Source of the DNA: Sphingomonas guangdongensis
GTDB lineage: Bacteria; Pseudomonadota; Alphaproteobacteria; Sphingomonadales; Sphingomonadaceae
DNA length: 64,000 bases
NCBI RefSeq assembly: GCF_900199185.1
Contig: NZ_OBMI01000003.1
Location: forward strand, 124,001-188,000
Reading direction: 5' to 3'
In this document: piece after piece, positions 36,846-49,641 of the stretch
How positions within the stretch are numbered: position 1 is the stretch's first letter
Layout: every line of letters begins with the position of its first letter
Notes under the pieces: generated by a model
Told to the model about the DNA's origin: nothing
The model's input: only the letters and a program-made list of their open reading frames with translations
Databases searched by the model: none
Program-made: the position numbers and the translations under genes

Positions 36846-36909
36846 TTGTTGCCGGCGGAACAGGGCGGGGCGGGCCTGCGTTGCGGCGCAAAGCCTAGGA
36901 GATGGTCTC

Positions 36910-37158
36910 ATGAAGCGCACCGCCCTGTTTGCATCGCTCGCCTCGCTCAGCCTGCTTGCGGCGTGCGGCGGCGACGACATCGTCGTCACCAACGAAAACA
37001 ATGTCGTGCTGAACGACGCCATCGAGAACTACGCGGTCACCAACGACGGCGAAGTGGCCGCGAACGACGCGGCGCCGATGAACGCGACCGACGGCAACAT
37101 GATGATGTCGAACAACAGCGCCATGAACGGAACCGAGCCGACCGCGAACGCGATGTAG
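36910..37158 (+). CDS. Small Asn/Asp-rich lipoprotein
   Basis: The 82-residue protein has a clear lipobox (SLLAACGG, Cys near residue 20). A low-complexity mature part follows, rich in Asn, Asp, Ala and Met (TDGNMMMSNNSAMN), with no recognisable domain. GGAG lies before the ATG at 36910. Similar short, acidic lipoproteins of unknown function occur in sphingomonads. Confidence 0.75.
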   Translation: MKRTALFASLASLSLLAACGGDDIVVTNENNVVLNDAIENYAVTNDGEVAANDAAPMNATDGNMMMSNNSAMNGTEPTANAM

Positions 37159-37170
37159 GACACGCGAGCG

Positions 37171-37518
37171 ATGGACAAGGATGAAGCCGCGGAGGTCCGC
37201 CGGGACTTCGATGAGGCGGTGAACATGACGCCCAAGGAGCTAGAGGACTGGCTCGAGACTGATGACAGCAAGCGCGTCGGCTGGAAGGGCGAGGATGGGA
37301 AGGGCGACGGCGAAAGCGTCGGCCATCACTCCGGGCGGCGGATCGTCGCGATCAAGCGCAAGAAGGTCTCCGAACTCAGCGACGACGATCTCGCCCACAT
37401 GCGGAAGGTTCACTCCTACGTCGCGCGCCACTCGGCCCAGCGGCCAGACGGGGGCGTGAGCGAGACCAACTGGCGCTACTCGCTGATGAACTGGGGGCAT
37501 GATCCGCTGAAGGATTGA
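37171..37518 (+). CDS. DUF3140 family protein
   Basis: The 115-residue protein reads RRDFDEAVNMTPKELEDWLETDDSKRVGWK, then GHHSGRRIVAIKRKKVSELSDDDLAHMRKVHSYVARHSAQRP, and ends NWRYSLMNWGHDP. This is the DUF3140 pattern, a small soluble family of unknown function. It follows the lipoprotein gene by 12 nt. The next 450 nt hold a palindromic repeat and the rpsL promoter region, with no further gene. Confidence 0.8.
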   Translation: MDKDEAAEVRRDFDEAVNMTPKELEDWLETDDSKRVGWKGEDGKGDGESVGHHSGRRIVAIKRKKVSELSDDDLAHMRKVHSYVARHSAQRPDGGVSETNWRYSLMNWGHDPLKD

Positions 37519-37533
37519 TGCTCCTTCGTTTAT

Positions 37534-37714
37534 GTCCACCCCGGCGAGGGCCGGGGTCCAGTTCGGAGCCTCGCAGACGTGCTCCGGCGCAGGCGGTAGC
37601 CACGGCGGAAAGCAGCCGGCCCCCGCTCCTCCCGGCTCCAGCCCATCTATGCGGTAGCGACGCGTGAGTGTCGCCAGCGTTCCGTAGCTGGACCCCGGCC
37701 TTCGCCGGGGTGAC
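37534..37714. repeat. Intergenic palindromic repeat, family A-like, with long centre
   Basis: The arms GTCCACCCCGGCGAGGG... and ...GGCCTTCGCCGGGGTGAC (each about 28 bp) flank 125 bp of unrelated sequence. Each arm also folds on itself (CCCCGGC...GCCGGGG). It lies between the DUF3140 gene and the rpsL promoter and may insulate the str operon. Confidence 0.75.
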
Positions 37715-37748
37715 AGGCTCGGCACTTAGACGCCTCCGCGCACCCCTG

Positions 37749-37777
37749 TTGACCCCAACCCGCCCGCTGGGTATAGG
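37749..37777 (+). promoter_or_regulatory. Probable housekeeping promoter of the str operon
   Basis: TTGACC and TATAGG are separated by exactly 17 nt, close to sigma-70 consensus, about 190 nt upstream of rpsL. The leader between it and rpsL contains no ORF. Confidence 0.65.
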
Positions 37778-37969
37778 CGCCCCCGTTCCTGCGGAGGTGG
37801 CCGTTCGTCCTCGACCGGCGCCGCGTGGTGGACAGAGCTGAACGTTGCTGGTGACTGACGGGCCCGGGGGGCAGGCGCTCCCTTCGGCCCTTCTGCCGTT
37901 TCAGGCTTTATCGACTCCAGCAAAGTAACCGCCGGCGCAGTTGCCGGTAACACAAAGGTGAAGGGCTTC

Positions 37970-38341
37970 ATGCCAACGATCAACCAGCTGGTCCGCAAGG
38001 GCCGCGAACCGCAGAAGGCCAAGTCGAAGGTCCCTGCGATGGAGCAGAACCCGCAGAAGCGCGGCGTCTGCACCCGCGTCTACACGACGACGCCGAAGAA
38101 GCCGAACTCGGCGCTGCGCAAGGTGGCCAAGGTCCGCCTGACCAACCAGCGCGAGGTCATCAGCTACATCCCGGGCGAGGGCCACAACCTCCAGGAGCAC
38201 TCGGTGGTGCTGATCCGCGGCGGCCGTGTGCGCGATCTGCCGGGCGTGCGCTACCACGTGCTGCGCGGCGTGCTCGACACGCAGGGCGTCAAGGATCGCC
38301 GCCAGTCGCGCTCCAAGTACGGGGCGAAGCGGCCCAAGTAA
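37970..38341 (+). CDS. rpsL: 30S ribosomal protein S12
   Basis: The 123-residue S12 maintains decoding accuracy in the small subunit. Conserved [19 protein letters not shown] includes Lys43. At position 88 the motif [13 protein letters not shown] has Arg (codon CGC at 38231-38233) where most bacteria have Lys; Lys-to-Arg at this residue gives streptomycin resistance in other species. ATG at 37970 is the family start; an in-frame ATG 12 nt upstream adds MKGF. It is the first gene of the str operon and is not preceded by rpoBC here. Confidence 0.98.
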   Translation: MPTINQLVRKGREPQKAKSKVPAMEQNPQKRGVCTRVYTTTPKKPNSALRKVAKVRLTNQREVISYIPGEGHNLQEHSVVLIRGGRVRDLPGVRYHVLRGVLDTQGVKDRRQSRSKYGAKRPK

Positions 38342-38380
38342 GCCGCGCCTCCGTTTTCAGCTGATTGAAAGGTATTCCAC

Positions 38381-38851
38381 ATGGCGCGTCGTCGTCGTCC
38401 CGAGAAGCGGGAAATCCTGCCTGACCCCAAGTTCGGGGATGAGGTCCTGTCGAAGTTCATGAACAGCGTGATGCTCGACGGCAAGAAGGCCGTCGCCGAG
38501 GGCATCGTCTACTCCGCGATGGAGACGGTCGAGAGCCGCGCGAAGAAGGACCCGATCGGCGTGTTCCACGACGCGCTGAACAACATCAAGCCGGGCATCG
38601 AGGTCCGCAGCCGCCGCGTCGGTGGTGCGACCTACCAGGTGCCGGTCGAGGTCCGTCCGGAGCGCGCGCAGGCGCTGGCGATCCGCTGGCTGATCTCGGC
38701 CGCCCGCAACCGCAGCGAGCACACCATGTCGGCGCGCCTGTCGGGCGAGCTGCTCGATGCGTCGAACAACCGCGGCAATGCGGTGAAGAAGCGCGAGGAC
38801 ACGCACCGCATGGCGGAAGCGAACCGCGCCTTCAGCCACTACCGCTGGTAA
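38381..38851 (+). CDS. rpsG: 30S ribosomal protein S7
   Basis: The 156-residue S7 nucleates assembly of the 30S head. The start [27 protein letters not shown] and the middle [35 protein letters not shown] are canonical. It follows rpsL by 39 nt. After its stop, a GGGGAG/CTCCCC hairpin (38867-38896) and a family B palindrome separate it from fusA. Confidence 0.98.
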   Translation: MARRRRPEKREILPDPKFGDEVLSKFMNSVMLDGKKAVAEGIVYSAMETVESRAKKDPIGVFHDALNNIKPGIEVRSRRVGGATYQVPVEVRPERAQALAIRWLISAARNRSEHTMSARLSGELLDASNNRGNAVKKREDTHRMAEANRAFSHYRW

Positions 38852-38901
38852 GTTCCGTTACTACATGGGGAGTTCGGGCCTTCGGTCCGGCTCCCCGACG
38901 A

Positions 38902-39004
38902 CCGTTCGCCCTGAGTAGGGGCTGAGCCTGCCGAAGGCCCGTATCGAAGGGCATGCTTCGATACGCCAATTCGACTTCGCTCAATGGCTACTCAGCACGA
39001 ACGG
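38902..39004. repeat. Intergenic palindromic repeat, family B copy 2
   Basis: The arms CCGTTCGCCCTGAGTAG and CTACTCAGCACGAACGG flank an inner stem GTATCGAAG...CTTCGATAC. It is related to 16435-16567 and is inserted inside the str operon between rpsG and fusA, where both flanking genes point the same way. Confidence 0.8.
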
Positions 39005-39066
39005 GCGGGGGGCGATCCCCACAGCTTTCTTGCACCGCCGACCCGTCGGCACAGGAGTGATTGATC

Positions 39067-41160
<2,094 letters not shown>

Positions 41161-41167
41161 GGCGGGC

Positions 41168-41189
41168 GGGGTCAAGGCGACTTGGCCCC
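41168..41189 (+). other. Hairpin in the fusA-tuf gap
   Basis: GGGGTCAAG and CTTGGCCCC form a 9-bp stem (one wobble pair) with a GCGA tetraloop, 7 nt after the fusA stop. There is no U-run, so it may be an attenuator or RNA-stability element. The remaining 160 nt before tuf show no clear promoter. Confidence 0.5.
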
Positions 41190-41350
41190 ACCCCCTGTCA
41201 GGCGGGCCACGCCGGATGTCGTTGGTGGCGGATCAACGCCGCCGCGCCGTCCCGGTGGGGGTAGCGTAAGCGTCAATCACTCGCTATGGGGCCGGGTCCT
41301 TTCCGCGGCTCCGCCGGCGAACAGACAATCAGACTAGAAGGTAGGGAACA

Positions 41351-42547
<1,197 letters not shown>

Positions 42548-42571
42548 GACCAGCCGATAGGCTGATCCAGG

Positions 42572-42608
42572 AGGACCCGGGTTCCCGAAGCGGAGCCCGG
42601 GTCCTTTT
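42572..42608 (+). terminator. Intrinsic terminator after tuf
   Basis: AGGACCCGGG/CCCGGGTCCT is a perfect 10-bp GC-rich stem with a 14-nt loop, and the stem runs into TTTT. This should end str-operon transcripts. Confidence 0.9.
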
Positions 42609-42646
42609 GCGTCTTGCGCCCGCAGCGCTGATACGGACTATGCGCC

Positions 42647-43435
42647 GTGACAGGTGCGTGGCGGGGGCGCAGGATGGTCGAGGAAACGGCGCGGACGCGG
42701 CGGCTCGCGTTTGCGGCACATTGGACGATGGAAGTGATCGTCGTCGTGGTCGGCGTGCTGGTCGCGCTGGCGGTTCAGCAGTGGGCCGAACAGCGGGCGG
42801 CACGCGAGCGAGCCGATGCGGCGCGTGGCCGATTGCGCGAGGAGGTCGTCGGAAACACGACCAACCTGATCGAGCGGATAGCGGTCACGCCATGTCTGAC
42901 GGCAAGGCTCCGCTATTTGAGCGACCGGCTGGAGCGTGCCGACCAGGATCGTGGGGCGATCACCGGCTTCCTGGCTCCGAGCGCGAGTGGGGTGCGCCGC
43001 ATCTATGCGGCGCCGGTGCGGATCGCGGCGCGCGACGTCCTGACGGGTGCGCTGAACAGCGGGGATCTCGCCGTGCTCCCGGCCGGTCAGGTTGCGGCGC
43101 TCGGGGCGGCGTACAGCGCCTTTGATGCCTTTGCTCTCGCAAACCGCGAGGAGTTCGCGCTGCTCGCGGCCTTGGCGCCGCTGCGGATCGGCGTGCCCGG
43201 CGACGGCGCGCGTCGCGACGCGCTCTATACAACGGTTGAGCGTCTCCGCGGGCTCAACAGCGTGATGAAGGCGGTGGCGGACGATGGCGTGAAGACAGCC
43301 GCGGCGGCCGGCTTCGCGCTCACTCCAGCCGAACGGCGCTCGATGCGCAGCGACACGCTCCTGCCGCTGCGGAAGGTCTACGGGCAGTGCGTCGACGTGA
43401 CGATATCGTCGCGCCTGCCGCGAACGGGGGTCTGA
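42647..43435 (+). CDS. Membrane-anchored protein of unknown function between tuf and rpsJ
   Basis: The 262-residue protein has one transmembrane helix near residues 27-45 (TMEVIVVVVGVLVALAVQQW). It is followed by a helical, Arg/Ala/Glu-rich extracytoplasmic region (QRAARERADAARGRLREEV) containing two widely spaced Cys. This N-terminal layout is seen in many uncharacterised sphingomonad proteins. GTG at 42647 or ATG at 42674 could be the start; neither has a strong Shine-Dalgarno. It sits after the tuf terminator and before the rpsJ promoter, so it is an independent insertion between the str and S10 operons. Confidence 0.7.
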   Translation: MTGAWRGRRMVEETARTRRLAFAAHWTMEVIVVVVGVLVALAVQQWAEQRAARERADAARGRLREEVVGNTTNLIERIAVTPCLTARLRYLSDRLERADQDRGAITGFLAPSASGVRRIYAAPVRIAARDVLTGALNSGDLAVLPAGQVAALGAAYSAFDAFALANREEFALLAALAPLRIGVPGDGARRDALYTTVERLRGLNSVMKAVADDGVKTAAAAGFALTPAERRSMRSDTLLPLRKVYGQCVDVTISSRLPRTGV

Positions 43436-43491
43436 ACCGGACGCAGCGCCGCCGCCGGGCCACCGCAACGAAGAGGGGCGCGGATAGGGAC

Positions 43492-43520
43492 TTGCCCTGC
43501 CTGCGTCAGGCGTGTAGGGG
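43492..43520 (+). promoter_or_regulatory. Candidate rpsJ promoter
   Basis: TTGCCC-N17-TAGGGG lies about 73 nt before rpsJ. The -10 is weak, but the spacing equals that of the rpsL element. A leader hairpin, AAGAGC/GCTCTT (43549-43575), follows. Confidence 0.45.
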
Positions 43521-43592
43521 CCCGCTTCGCTTTTCAGAAGAACGCAGCAAGAGCCGCTCCAGGCGGCCCGCTCTTTCGCATCGGTAGGGTAC

Positions 43593-43904
43593 ATGGAAAC
43601 GCAGAATATCCGCATTCGCCTGAAGGCGTTCGATCACCGCGTGCTGGACAGCGCGACGGGTGAGATCGCCGACACCGCGCGCCGCACCGGTGCGCTCATC
43701 CGTGGCCCCATCCCGCTGCCCACGCGCATCGAGAAGTTCACGGTCAACCGTGGTCCGCACATCGACAAGAAGAGCCGCGAGCAGTTCGAGGTGCGCACCT
43801 ACAAGCGCATGCTCGACATCGTGCAGCCGACCGCCAACACGGTCGACGCGCTGATGAAGCTGGATCTGGCGGCCGGCGTGGACGTCGAGATCAAGCTGGC
43901 GTAA
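43593..43904 (+). CDS. rpsJ: 30S ribosomal protein S10
   Basis: The 103-residue S10 also serves as the transcription antitermination factor NusE. The signatures [50 protein letters not shown] and [14 protein letters not shown] are canonical. It is first in the S10 gene order, but a hairpin and a separate promoter stand between it and rplC. Confidence 0.98.
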   Translation: METQNIRIRLKAFDHRVLDSATGEIADTARRTGALIRGPIPLPTRIEKFTVNRGPHIDKKSREQFEVRTYKRMLDIVQPTANTVDALMKLDLAAGVDVEIKLA

Positions 43905-43912
43905 TTGCCAGC

Positions 43913-43940
43913 GGTCGTTCCGGCACAGTCCGGAACGGCC
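43913..43940 (+). other. Hairpin after rpsJ
   Basis: GGTCGTTCCGG/CCGGAACGGCC forms an 11-bp stem (one wobble) with a 6-nt loop, 8 nt after the rpsJ stop. It lacks a U-run. It may attenuate read-through into rplC or protect the rpsJ mRNA end. Confidence 0.55.
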
Positions 43941-43953
43941 GACGAGGGGGCTG

Positions 43954-43982
43954 TTGACGGAAGCCTGCGCTTCCACTAATGG
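43954..43982 (+). promoter_or_regulatory. Candidate promoter of the rplC operon
   Basis: TTGACG-N17-TAATGG lies 250 nt upstream of rplC. The spacer contains the small inverted repeat GGAAGC/GCTTCC. With the rpsJ 3' hairpin it suggests that rplC onward is a separate transcript. Confidence 0.55.
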
Positions 43983-44089
43983 CGCCTCTCCCGCCGGGGC
44001 TTCAGTCCCACGGCGTGCTGGTCCGGCCGACAGGTCGGGCCGAGAAAGCAGGGATACCGGCCAGTTCGACTGGCGCCTGAGTCCCCGTC

Positions 44090-44112
44090 TTTCGCTTTAT
44101 GATGAAGCGAAA
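44090..44112 (+). other. Leader hairpin upstream of rplC
   Basis: TTTCGCTT and AAGCGAAA form a perfect 8-bp stem with a 7-nt loop, in the long (about 245-nt) leader of rplC. The 328-nt rpsJ-rplC gap contains no gene, so a cis-regulatory leader (ribosomal-protein feedback) is plausible but unproven. Confidence 0.45.
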
Positions 44113-44232
44113 CAAACGGCCCTGACGGGGGCACTTGTACTCATGGGCTGGCCCTCTGGCGGTGACGTCGGGGGGTCTTTTCGTTGGCACGCTCCTCACA
44201 AGGGAGCCTCTGTTTGGGAAGGAATACGCATC

Positions 44233-45090
44233 ATGCGCACAGGCGTGATCGCGAAGAAGATGGGCATGACACGCCTGTTCCAGGACGACGGGCGCCACGT
44301 GCCCGTGACCGTCCTGCAGCTCGACGGCCTGCAGGTCGTCGGCCGCAAGGAGCAGGATCGCGACGGCTATGTCGCCGTCCAGCTGGGCGCCGGTTCGGCC
44401 AAGGCCAAGAACGTCGCCAAGCCGCAGCGCGGCATGTTCGGCAAGGCCGAGGTGGAGCCGAAGGCGATCCTGGCCGAGTTCCGCGTCTCCGAGGACAACC
44501 TCCTCGACGTTGGCGCCGAGCTGTCGGCCGAGCACTACGTTGCCGGCCAGTACGTCGACGTGCAGGGCACGACGCAGGGCAAGGGCTTCGCCGGCGCGAT
44601 GAAGCGCTGGGGCTTCGGCGGTCTGCGCGCGACCCACGGCGTGTCGGTCAGCCACCGTTCGCACGGTTCGACGGGTAACCGTCAGGATCCGGGCCGCGTC
44701 TTCAAGAACAAGAAGATGGCCGGCCACATGGGTGCCCGCACCCGCACGCAGCAGAACCTAGAGATCGTCTCCACCGACGCGGCTCGTGGTCTGATCTTCG
44801 TCAAGGGCTCGGTCCCGGGCTCGAAGGGCGGGTGGCTGCTGGTCAAGGACGCGGTGAAGGTCTCGGCACATGCCGACGCGCCGTACCCGGCCGCTCTGCG
44901 TCCGGTCGCGCATGACGAAGCGCCGCACGTGCCGGTGGTCGAAGAGGGCGCGGTTCATGAGCTGCCGCCGTTGCCGAGCGCGGAAGAGGTGCAGGCCGGT
45001 GTTGCCGCATCGGACGCCGCCGGCGCCGGTGAGGTCGATCCGGGCAGCGTGCCGCCGGCCGATGGCGCCAACACGAGCCAGGAGGGCTGA
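44233..45090 (+). CDS. rplC: 50S ribosomal protein L3 with long C-terminal extension
   Basis: The product has 285 residues; L3 normally has about 210. Residues 1-220 are canonical ([74 protein letters not shown]). The last 60 or so are Ala/Glu/Pro-rich and disordered-looking ([21 protein letters not shown], ending DGANTSQEG). ATG at 44233 has GGAAGGA upstream. Upstream codons in the same frame belong to the leader. Confidence 0.97.
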   Translation: MRTGVIAKKMGMTRLFQDDGRHVPVTVLQLDGLQVVGRKEQDRDGYVAVQLGAGSAKAKNVAKPQRGMFGKAEVEPKAILAEFRVSEDNLLDVGAELSAEHYVAGQYVDVQGTTQGKGFAGAMKRWGFGGLRATHGVSVSHRSHGSTGNRQDPGRVFKNKKMAGHMGARTRTQQNLEIVSTDAARGLIFVKGSVPGSKGGWLLVKDAVKVSAHADAPYPAALRPVAHDEAPHVPVVEEGAVHELPPLPSAEEVQAGVAASDAAGAGEVDPGSVPPADGANTSQEG

Positions 45091-45094
45091 CAAA

Positions 45095-45724
45095 GTGAAG
45101 GTCAATGTTCAATCCTTCGACGCTGCCGCGAGCGCGACTGACGTTGAGCTGAGCGACGAGATCTTCGGTCTCGAGCCCCGCGCCGACGTGCTGCACCGCG
45201 TGGTCACCTGGCAGCTGGAGAAGCGTCGCGGCACCGCCCGCGGCACCCGCGAGCGCAGCGATGTGGCGCGTACGGGCAAGAAGTTCGGTCGCCAGAAGGG
45301 CGGCGGTACGGCTCGCCACGGCGATCGCCGCGCGCCGGTGTTCATCGGTGGTGGTAAGGCGCACGGCGCTCGCGTCCGCGACTTCAATCCCTCGCTGAAC
45401 AAGAAGATTCGCGCGCTGGGCCTCAAGATGGCGCTCAGCAGCCACGCAAAGGCGGGCACGCTGATCGTCCTCGACAGCCTGGGTGTTGCCGAGAACAAGA
45501 CCAAGACGCTGAAGGGCGACCTGGCGCGGCTGGGCTTCGGCAAGGCGGCGCTGGTGATCGACGGTGACGCGGTGGAGACGAGCTTCGCGCTCGCCGCCGG
45601 CAACCTCAGGGAGGTCAACGTCCTCCCCGCGATCGGCGCCAACGTCTACGACATCCTGAAGGCCGATACGCTGGTGCTGAGCCGGGCGGCGGTCGAGAAG
45701 CTGGAGGCCCGCTTCAATGGCTAA
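45095..45724 (+). CDS. rplD: 50S ribosomal protein L4
   Basis: The 209-residue L4 lines the exit tunnel and in enterobacteria represses the S10 operon. Landmarks are [56 protein letters not shown]. It starts at GTG, 4 nt after the rplC stop, with GGAGGG upstream, and overlaps rplW by 8 nt. Confidence 0.97.
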   Translation: MKVNVQSFDAAASATDVELSDEIFGLEPRADVLHRVVTWQLEKRRGTARGTRERSDVARTGKKFGRQKGGGTARHGDRRAPVFIGGGKAHGARVRDFNPSLNKKIRALGLKMALSSHAKAGTLIVLDSLGVAENKTKTLKGDLARLGFGKAALVIDGDAVETSFALAAGNLREVNVLPAIGANVYDILKADTLVLSRAAVEKLEARFNG

Positions 45725-46031
45725 GGCAGCAAAGGGTGCGATCGACAACCGTCACTATGACGTGATCGTCGCGCCGCACATCACCGAGAAGTCGACGCTG
45801 ATCAGCGAGGCAAACGCGGTCGTGTTCAAGGTCGCGAACGACGCGACCAAGCCGCAGATCAAGGCGGCGGTCGAGGCGCTGTTCAACGTGTCCGTCACGG
45901 GCGTGAACACCCTGGTCCAGAAGGGCAAGACCAAGCGCTGGAAGGGCACGCCCTACAGCCGGTCGGACATGAAGAAGGCGATCGTGACGCTGAAGGACGG
46001 CGACTCGATCGACGTCACCACGGGGATTTGA
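45717..46031 (+). CDS. rplW: 50S ribosomal protein L23
   Basis: The 104-residue L23 sits at the tunnel exit, where trigger factor and SRP dock. Recognised by [53 protein letters not shown] and the C-terminal ATVTLKDGD-like end. It overlaps the rplD stop by 8 nt. Confidence 0.97.
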   Translation: MAKAAKGAIDNRHYDVIVAPHITEKSTLISEANAVVFKVANDATKPQIKAAVEALFNVSVTGVNTLVQKGKTKRWKGTPYSRSDMKKAIVTLKDGDSIDVTTGI

Positions 46032-46036
46032 GGGTC

Positions 46037-46885
46037 ATGGCACTCAAGAACTACAACCCGACGTCGCCGGGCGTCCGCGGCCTGATCCTGGTCGACCGCT
46101 CGGGGCTCTACAAGGGACGCCCGGTCAAGGCGCTGACCGAGGGCAAGACCAAGACGGGCGGCCGCAACAACAAGGGTCATGTCACCTCGCGCGGCATCGC
46201 GGGCGGTCACAAGCAGCGCTATCGCATCGTCGATTTCAAGCGCCGCCTGTGGGACGTCGAGGGCACGGTGGAGCGGATCGAGTATGACCCGAACCGCACC
46301 GCCTTCATCGCGCTGGTGAACTACGGCAACGACGACGCCGGGAAGGCGAACGTCGCGTACATCATCGCGCCGCAGCGCCTGGGCGTTGGCGACAAGGTGA
46401 TCGCCGGTCGCAAGACCGACGTGAAGCCGGGCAACGCCATGGAGCTGGGCCAGATGCCGGTCGGCACCATCGTCCACAACGTGGAGATGAAGCCGGGCAA
46501 GGGCGGTCAGATCGCGCGCTCGGCAGGTACCTACGTCCAGGTCGTCGGTCGTGACCGCGGCATGGTGATCGTCCGCCTGAACTCGGGCGAGCAGCGCTAC
46601 ATCCACGCCAACTGCATGGCGACGGTGGGCGCGGTGTCGAACCCCGACAACCAGAACCAGAACCTCGGCAAGGCCGGCCGCAATCGCTGGCTCGGCAAGC
46701 GCCCGCTGACGCGCGGCGTCGCCAAGAACCCGGTCGACCACCCGCACGGCGGTGGTGAGGGCCGGACCTCGGGCGGCCGGCACCCGGTCACGCCGTGGGG
46801 CAAGCCGACCAAGGGTGCGCGCACCCGCCACAACAAGGCGACGGACAAGATGATCATCCGCAGCCGCCACGCGAGGAAGAAGTAA
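46037..46885 (+). CDS. rplB: 50S ribosomal protein L2
   Basis: The 282-residue L2 is required for subunit association and peptidyl transfer. Canonical start [15 protein letters not shown] and C-terminal region [34 protein letters not shown], including the conserved His. ATG at 46037 has AGGG upstream. Its stop shares one base with the rpsS start. Confidence 0.98.
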   Translation: MALKNYNPTSPGVRGLILVDRSGLYKGRPVKALTEGKTKTGGRNNKGHVTSRGIAGGHKQRYRIVDFKRRLWDVEGTVERIEYDPNRTAFIALVNYGNDDAGKANVAYIIAPQRLGVGDKVIAGRKTDVKPGNAMELGQMPVGTIVHNVEMKPGKGGQIARSAGTYVQVVGRDRGMVIVRLNSGEQRYIHANCMATVGAVSNPDNQNQNLGKAGRNRWLGKRPLTRGVAKNPVDHPHGGGEGRTSGGRHPVTPWGKPTKGARTRHNKATDKMIIRSRHARKK

Positions 46886-47163
46886 TGGCTCGCTCCGTCT
46901 GGAAGGGTCCGTTTGTGGACCTCAGCCTTCTGCGGAAGGCGGAAACCGCTCAGGACGCCGGCACCCGTTCCGGCCCGATCAAGACCTGGTCGCGTCGCTC
47001 GACGATCCTGCCGCAGTTCGTCGGCCTGACGTTCAACGTCTACAATGGCCGCAAGTTCGTGCCGGTGAGCGTGAACGAGGAGATGGTCGGCATGAAGCTC
47101 GGCGAGTTCGCGCCCACGCGCTACTTCCCGGGTCACGCCGCCGACAAGAAGGGCAAGCGCTGA
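46885..47163 (+). CDS. rpsS: 30S ribosomal protein S19
   Basis: The 92-residue S19 is in the 30S head near the A site. Canonical [37 protein letters not shown] and [22 protein letters not shown]. It is coupled by 1-nt overlaps (TAATG, TGATG) on both sides. Confidence 0.98.
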   Translation: MARSVWKGPFVDLSLLRKAETAQDAGTRSGPIKTWSRRSTILPQFVGLTFNVYNGRKFVPVSVNEEMVGMKLGEFAPTRYFPGHAADKKGKR

Positions 47164-47540
47164 TGAGCAAGCCAGCAGCAGGGCGTCGCGTCGGCGACAA
47201 GGAAGCGCTGTCGGTCGGCACGCAGATCCGCGGTTCGGCGCAGAAGCTGAACCTGGTCGCAGGCCTGATCCGCGGCAAGCGGGCAGGTGACGCGCTCAAC
47301 ATCCTCGCCTTCAGCAAGAAGGCGATGGCGGTTGACGCGCGCAAGGTGCTCGCCTCCGCGATCGCCAACGCCGAGAACAACCACAACCTCGACGTCGACG
47401 CGCTGATCGTGTCGGAGGCGAGCGTGGGCAAGTCGATCACCATGAAGCGCTTCGCGACCCGCGGCCGTGGCAAGTCCACCCGCATCCTGAAGCCGTTCAG
47501 CCGTCTGCGCATCGTCGTGCGCGAGCAGGAAGAAGCGTAA
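47163..47540 (+). CDS. rplV: 50S ribosomal protein L22
   Basis: The 125-residue L22 has its beta-hairpin in the exit tunnel. Landmarks: [31 protein letters not shown] and [41 protein letters not shown]. One-base overlap with rpsC. Confidence 0.97.
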   Translation: MSKPAAGRRVGDKEALSVGTQIRGSAQKLNLVAGLIRGKRAGDALNILAFSKKAMAVDARKVLASAIANAENNHNLDVDALIVSEASVGKSITMKRFATRGRGKSTRILKPFSRLRIVVREQEEA

Positions 47541-48250
47541 TGGGTCACAAGAGCAACCCGATCGGTCTGCGCCTGCAGATCAACCGCACGTGGGACAGCC
47601 GCTGGTACGCCGACGGCGCCGACTACGGCCGCCTGCTGCTGGAGGATCTGAAGATCCGCCAGTACATCATGAAGACGCTGCCGCAGGCCGCGATCTCCAA
47701 GGTGGTGATCGAGCGTCCGGCCAAGCTGTGCCGCATCTCCGTCTTTGCCGCGCGCCCCGGCGTGATCATCGGCAAGAAGGGCTCGGACATCGAGAAGCTG
47801 CGCAAGACGCTCGGCGCGATGACCAGCTCGGAAGTGTCGCTGAACATCGTGGAGATCCGCAAGCCCGAGATCGACGCCAAGCTGATCGCGCAGGGCATCG
47901 CCGACCAGCTGGAGCGCCGCATCGCGTTCCGCCGCGCCATGAAGCGCGCGGTGCAGTCGGCGATGCGTCTGGGCGCCGACGGCATCCGCGTCGCCTGCGG
48001 CGGGCGTCTGGGTGGTGCGGAGATCGCGCGCTCGGAGAGCTACCGCGAGGGCCGCGTGCCGCTCCACACGCTTCGCGCGAACCTCGACTATGCCGAGGCG
48101 CAGGCCCACACCGCCTACGGCGTGTGCGGCGTGAAGGTCTGGGTGTTCAAGGGCGAGATCCTCGGCCACGACCCGATGGCGCAGGACCGGCTGATGATGG
48201 AGGCCCAGACCTCCGGCGTGCGCCCCGCGCGCGATGATCGCAGGAACTAA
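47540..48250 (+). CDS. rpsC: 30S ribosomal protein S3
   Basis: The 236-residue S3 contributes to mRNA entry and unwinding. Start [24 protein letters not shown]. The KH domain has the motif [17 protein letters not shown]. The C-terminal domain is [26 protein letters not shown]. It is followed by rplP after 2 nt. Confidence 0.98.
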   Translation: MGHKSNPIGLRLQINRTWDSRWYADGADYGRLLLEDLKIRQYIMKTLPQAAISKVVIERPAKLCRISVFAARPGVIIGKKGSDIEKLRKTLGAMTSSEVSLNIVEIRKPEIDAKLIAQGIADQLERRIAFRRAMKRAVQSAMRLGADGIRVACGGRLGGAEIARSESYREGRVPLHTLRANLDYAEAQAHTAYGVCGVKVWVFKGEILGHDPMAQDRLMMEAQTSGVRPARDDRRN

Positions 48251-48252
48251 TC

Positions 48253-48684
48253 ATGCTGCAACCGAAGAAGACCAAGTTCCGCAAGCAGTTCAAGGGCCGC
48301 ATCCACGGTGATGCCAAGGGCGGCACCTCGCTGAACTTCGGCTCGTACGGGCTGAAGGCGATGGAGCCGGAGCGGATCACCGCGCGGCAGATCGAGGCGG
48401 CTCGCCGTGCGATCACGCGTCACATCAAGCGCCAGGGTCGCCTCTGGATCCGCATCTTCCCGGACGTGGCGGTGTCGTCGAAGCCGGCCGAGGTCCGCAT
48501 GGGCTCGGGCAAGGGTGCGCCGGAATACTGGGCCGCCCGCGTCAAGCCGGGCCGCATCCTGTTCGAGCTGGACGGGGTCGAGGGTCCGCTGGCGGCGGAA
48601 GCGTTCGAGCGTGCGGCGATGAAGCTGCCGATCAAGACCAAGGTCGTGGCGCGCCTCGGCGACACGTCGCACCTGGAGGGTTGA
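48253..48684 (+). CDS. rplP: 50S ribosomal protein L16
   Basis: The 143-residue L16 organises the A-site region of the large subunit. Canonical [59 protein letters not shown] and [29 protein letters not shown]. Confidence 0.98.
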   Translation: MLQPKKTKFRKQFKGRIHGDAKGGTSLNFGSYGLKAMEPERITARQIEAARRAITRHIKRQGRLWIRIFPDVAVSSKPAEVRMGSGKGAPEYWAARVKPGRILFELDGVEGPLAAEAFERAAMKLPIKTKVVARLGDTSHLEG

Positions 48685-48688
48685 GGAA

Positions 48689-48892
48689 ATGGCTAAGGCT
48701 ACCGATCTTCGCGCCAAGAGCGACGATCAGCTGAGCGAGGAACTCGGCAACCTGAAGCGGGAGGCGTTCAACCTGCGCTTCCAGGCCGCGACCAGCCAGC
48801 TCGAGAAGTCGAGCCGGGTTCGCGAGGTCCGTCGCGACATCGCGCGCATCAAGACGCTGCAGAACGAGCGCACGCGCTCGACTGCCCAGTAA
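48689..48892 (+). CDS. rpmC: 50S ribosomal protein L29
   Basis: The 67-residue L29 is a two-helix protein next to L23 at the tunnel exit: [56 protein letters not shown]. Spaced 4 nt after rplP and 14 nt before rpsQ. Confidence 0.96.
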   Translation: MAKATDLRAKSDDQLSEELGNLKREAFNLRFQAATSQLEKSSRVREVRRDIARIKTLQNERTRSTAQ

Positions 48893-48906
48893 GAGGACGA
48901 GAAGAC

Positions 48907-49185
48907 ATGCCGAAGCGCGTGCTGACCGGGGTGATCGTCTCGGACAAGACCGACAAGACGGTGGTGGTGAACGTTGAGCGCAAGGTGAAGCACCCGCTCT
49001 ACGGCAAGATCATCCGCCGTTCCAAGAAGTACCACGCCCATGACGAGGCGAACGAGTACAAGGCCGGCGAGACGGTGCGGATCGAGGAGACTGCGCCGAT
49101 GTCGAAGCTGAAGACGTGGAAGGTGGTCGAGCGGGTGAACACCCATGCGACGCCAGAGCGCGTCGACGTCGACGCAGCCGCCTGA
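48907..49185 (+). CDS. rpsQ: 30S ribosomal protein S17
   Basis: The 92-residue S17 has the OB-fold start [46 protein letters not shown] and [22 protein letters not shown]. An 87-nt gap without ORFs separates it from rplN. Confidence 0.97.
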   Translation: MPKRVLTGVIVSDKTDKTVVVNVERKVKHPLYGKIIRRSKKYHAHDEANEYKAGETVRIEETAPMSKLKTWKVVERVNTHATPERVDVDAAA

Positions 49186-49272
49186 GATCAGGCGCGGTCC
49201 CACGAGGGCCGGTTTGTTTGAACGGAACCACCGGGCGCGTCCCGGCAGGCCAGATGAGAAGGATACGGATCG

Positions 49273-49641
49273 ATGATCCAGATGCAGTCCAATCTCGACG
49301 TCGCTGACAACAGCGGCGCGAAGCGGGTGCAGTGCATCAAGGTGCTGGGCGGCTCCAAGCGTCGCACGGCCGGCGTTGGCGACGTGATCGTCGTCAGCGT
49401 GAAGGAAGCGGTTCCCAGGGGCCGCGTGAAGAAGGGCGACGTGCACCGCGCGGTGATCGTCCGTACGGCGAAGGACATCCGTCGCGCCGACGGTTCGGTG
49501 ATCCGCTTCGACGGCAATGCCGCGGTGCTGGTCAACAAGAACGAGGAGCCGATCGGCACCCGTATCTTCGGCCCGGTGGTCCGCGAGCTCCGCTCCAAGG
49601 GCTACATGAAGATCATCTCGCTCGCGCCTGAGGTGCTGTGA
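49273..49641 (+). CDS. rplN: 50S ribosomal protein L14
   Basis: The 122-residue L14 forms an intersubunit bridge. Canonical [70 protein letters not shown] and [24 protein letters not shown]. First gene of the spc group; coupled to rplX by TGATG. Confidence 0.98.
   Translation: MIQMQSNLDVADNSGAKRVQCIKVLGGSKRRTAGVGDVIVVSVKEAVPRGRVKKGDVHRAVIVRTAKDIRRADGSVIRFDGNAAVLVNKNEEPIGTRIFGPVVRELRSKGYMKIISLAPEVL

Noticed and set aside
43954..44232. 93-codon upstream extension of rplC
   Set aside because: The frame is open by chance; the region holds a promoter-like element and a leader hairpin, and L3 proteins start at [12 protein letters not shown].
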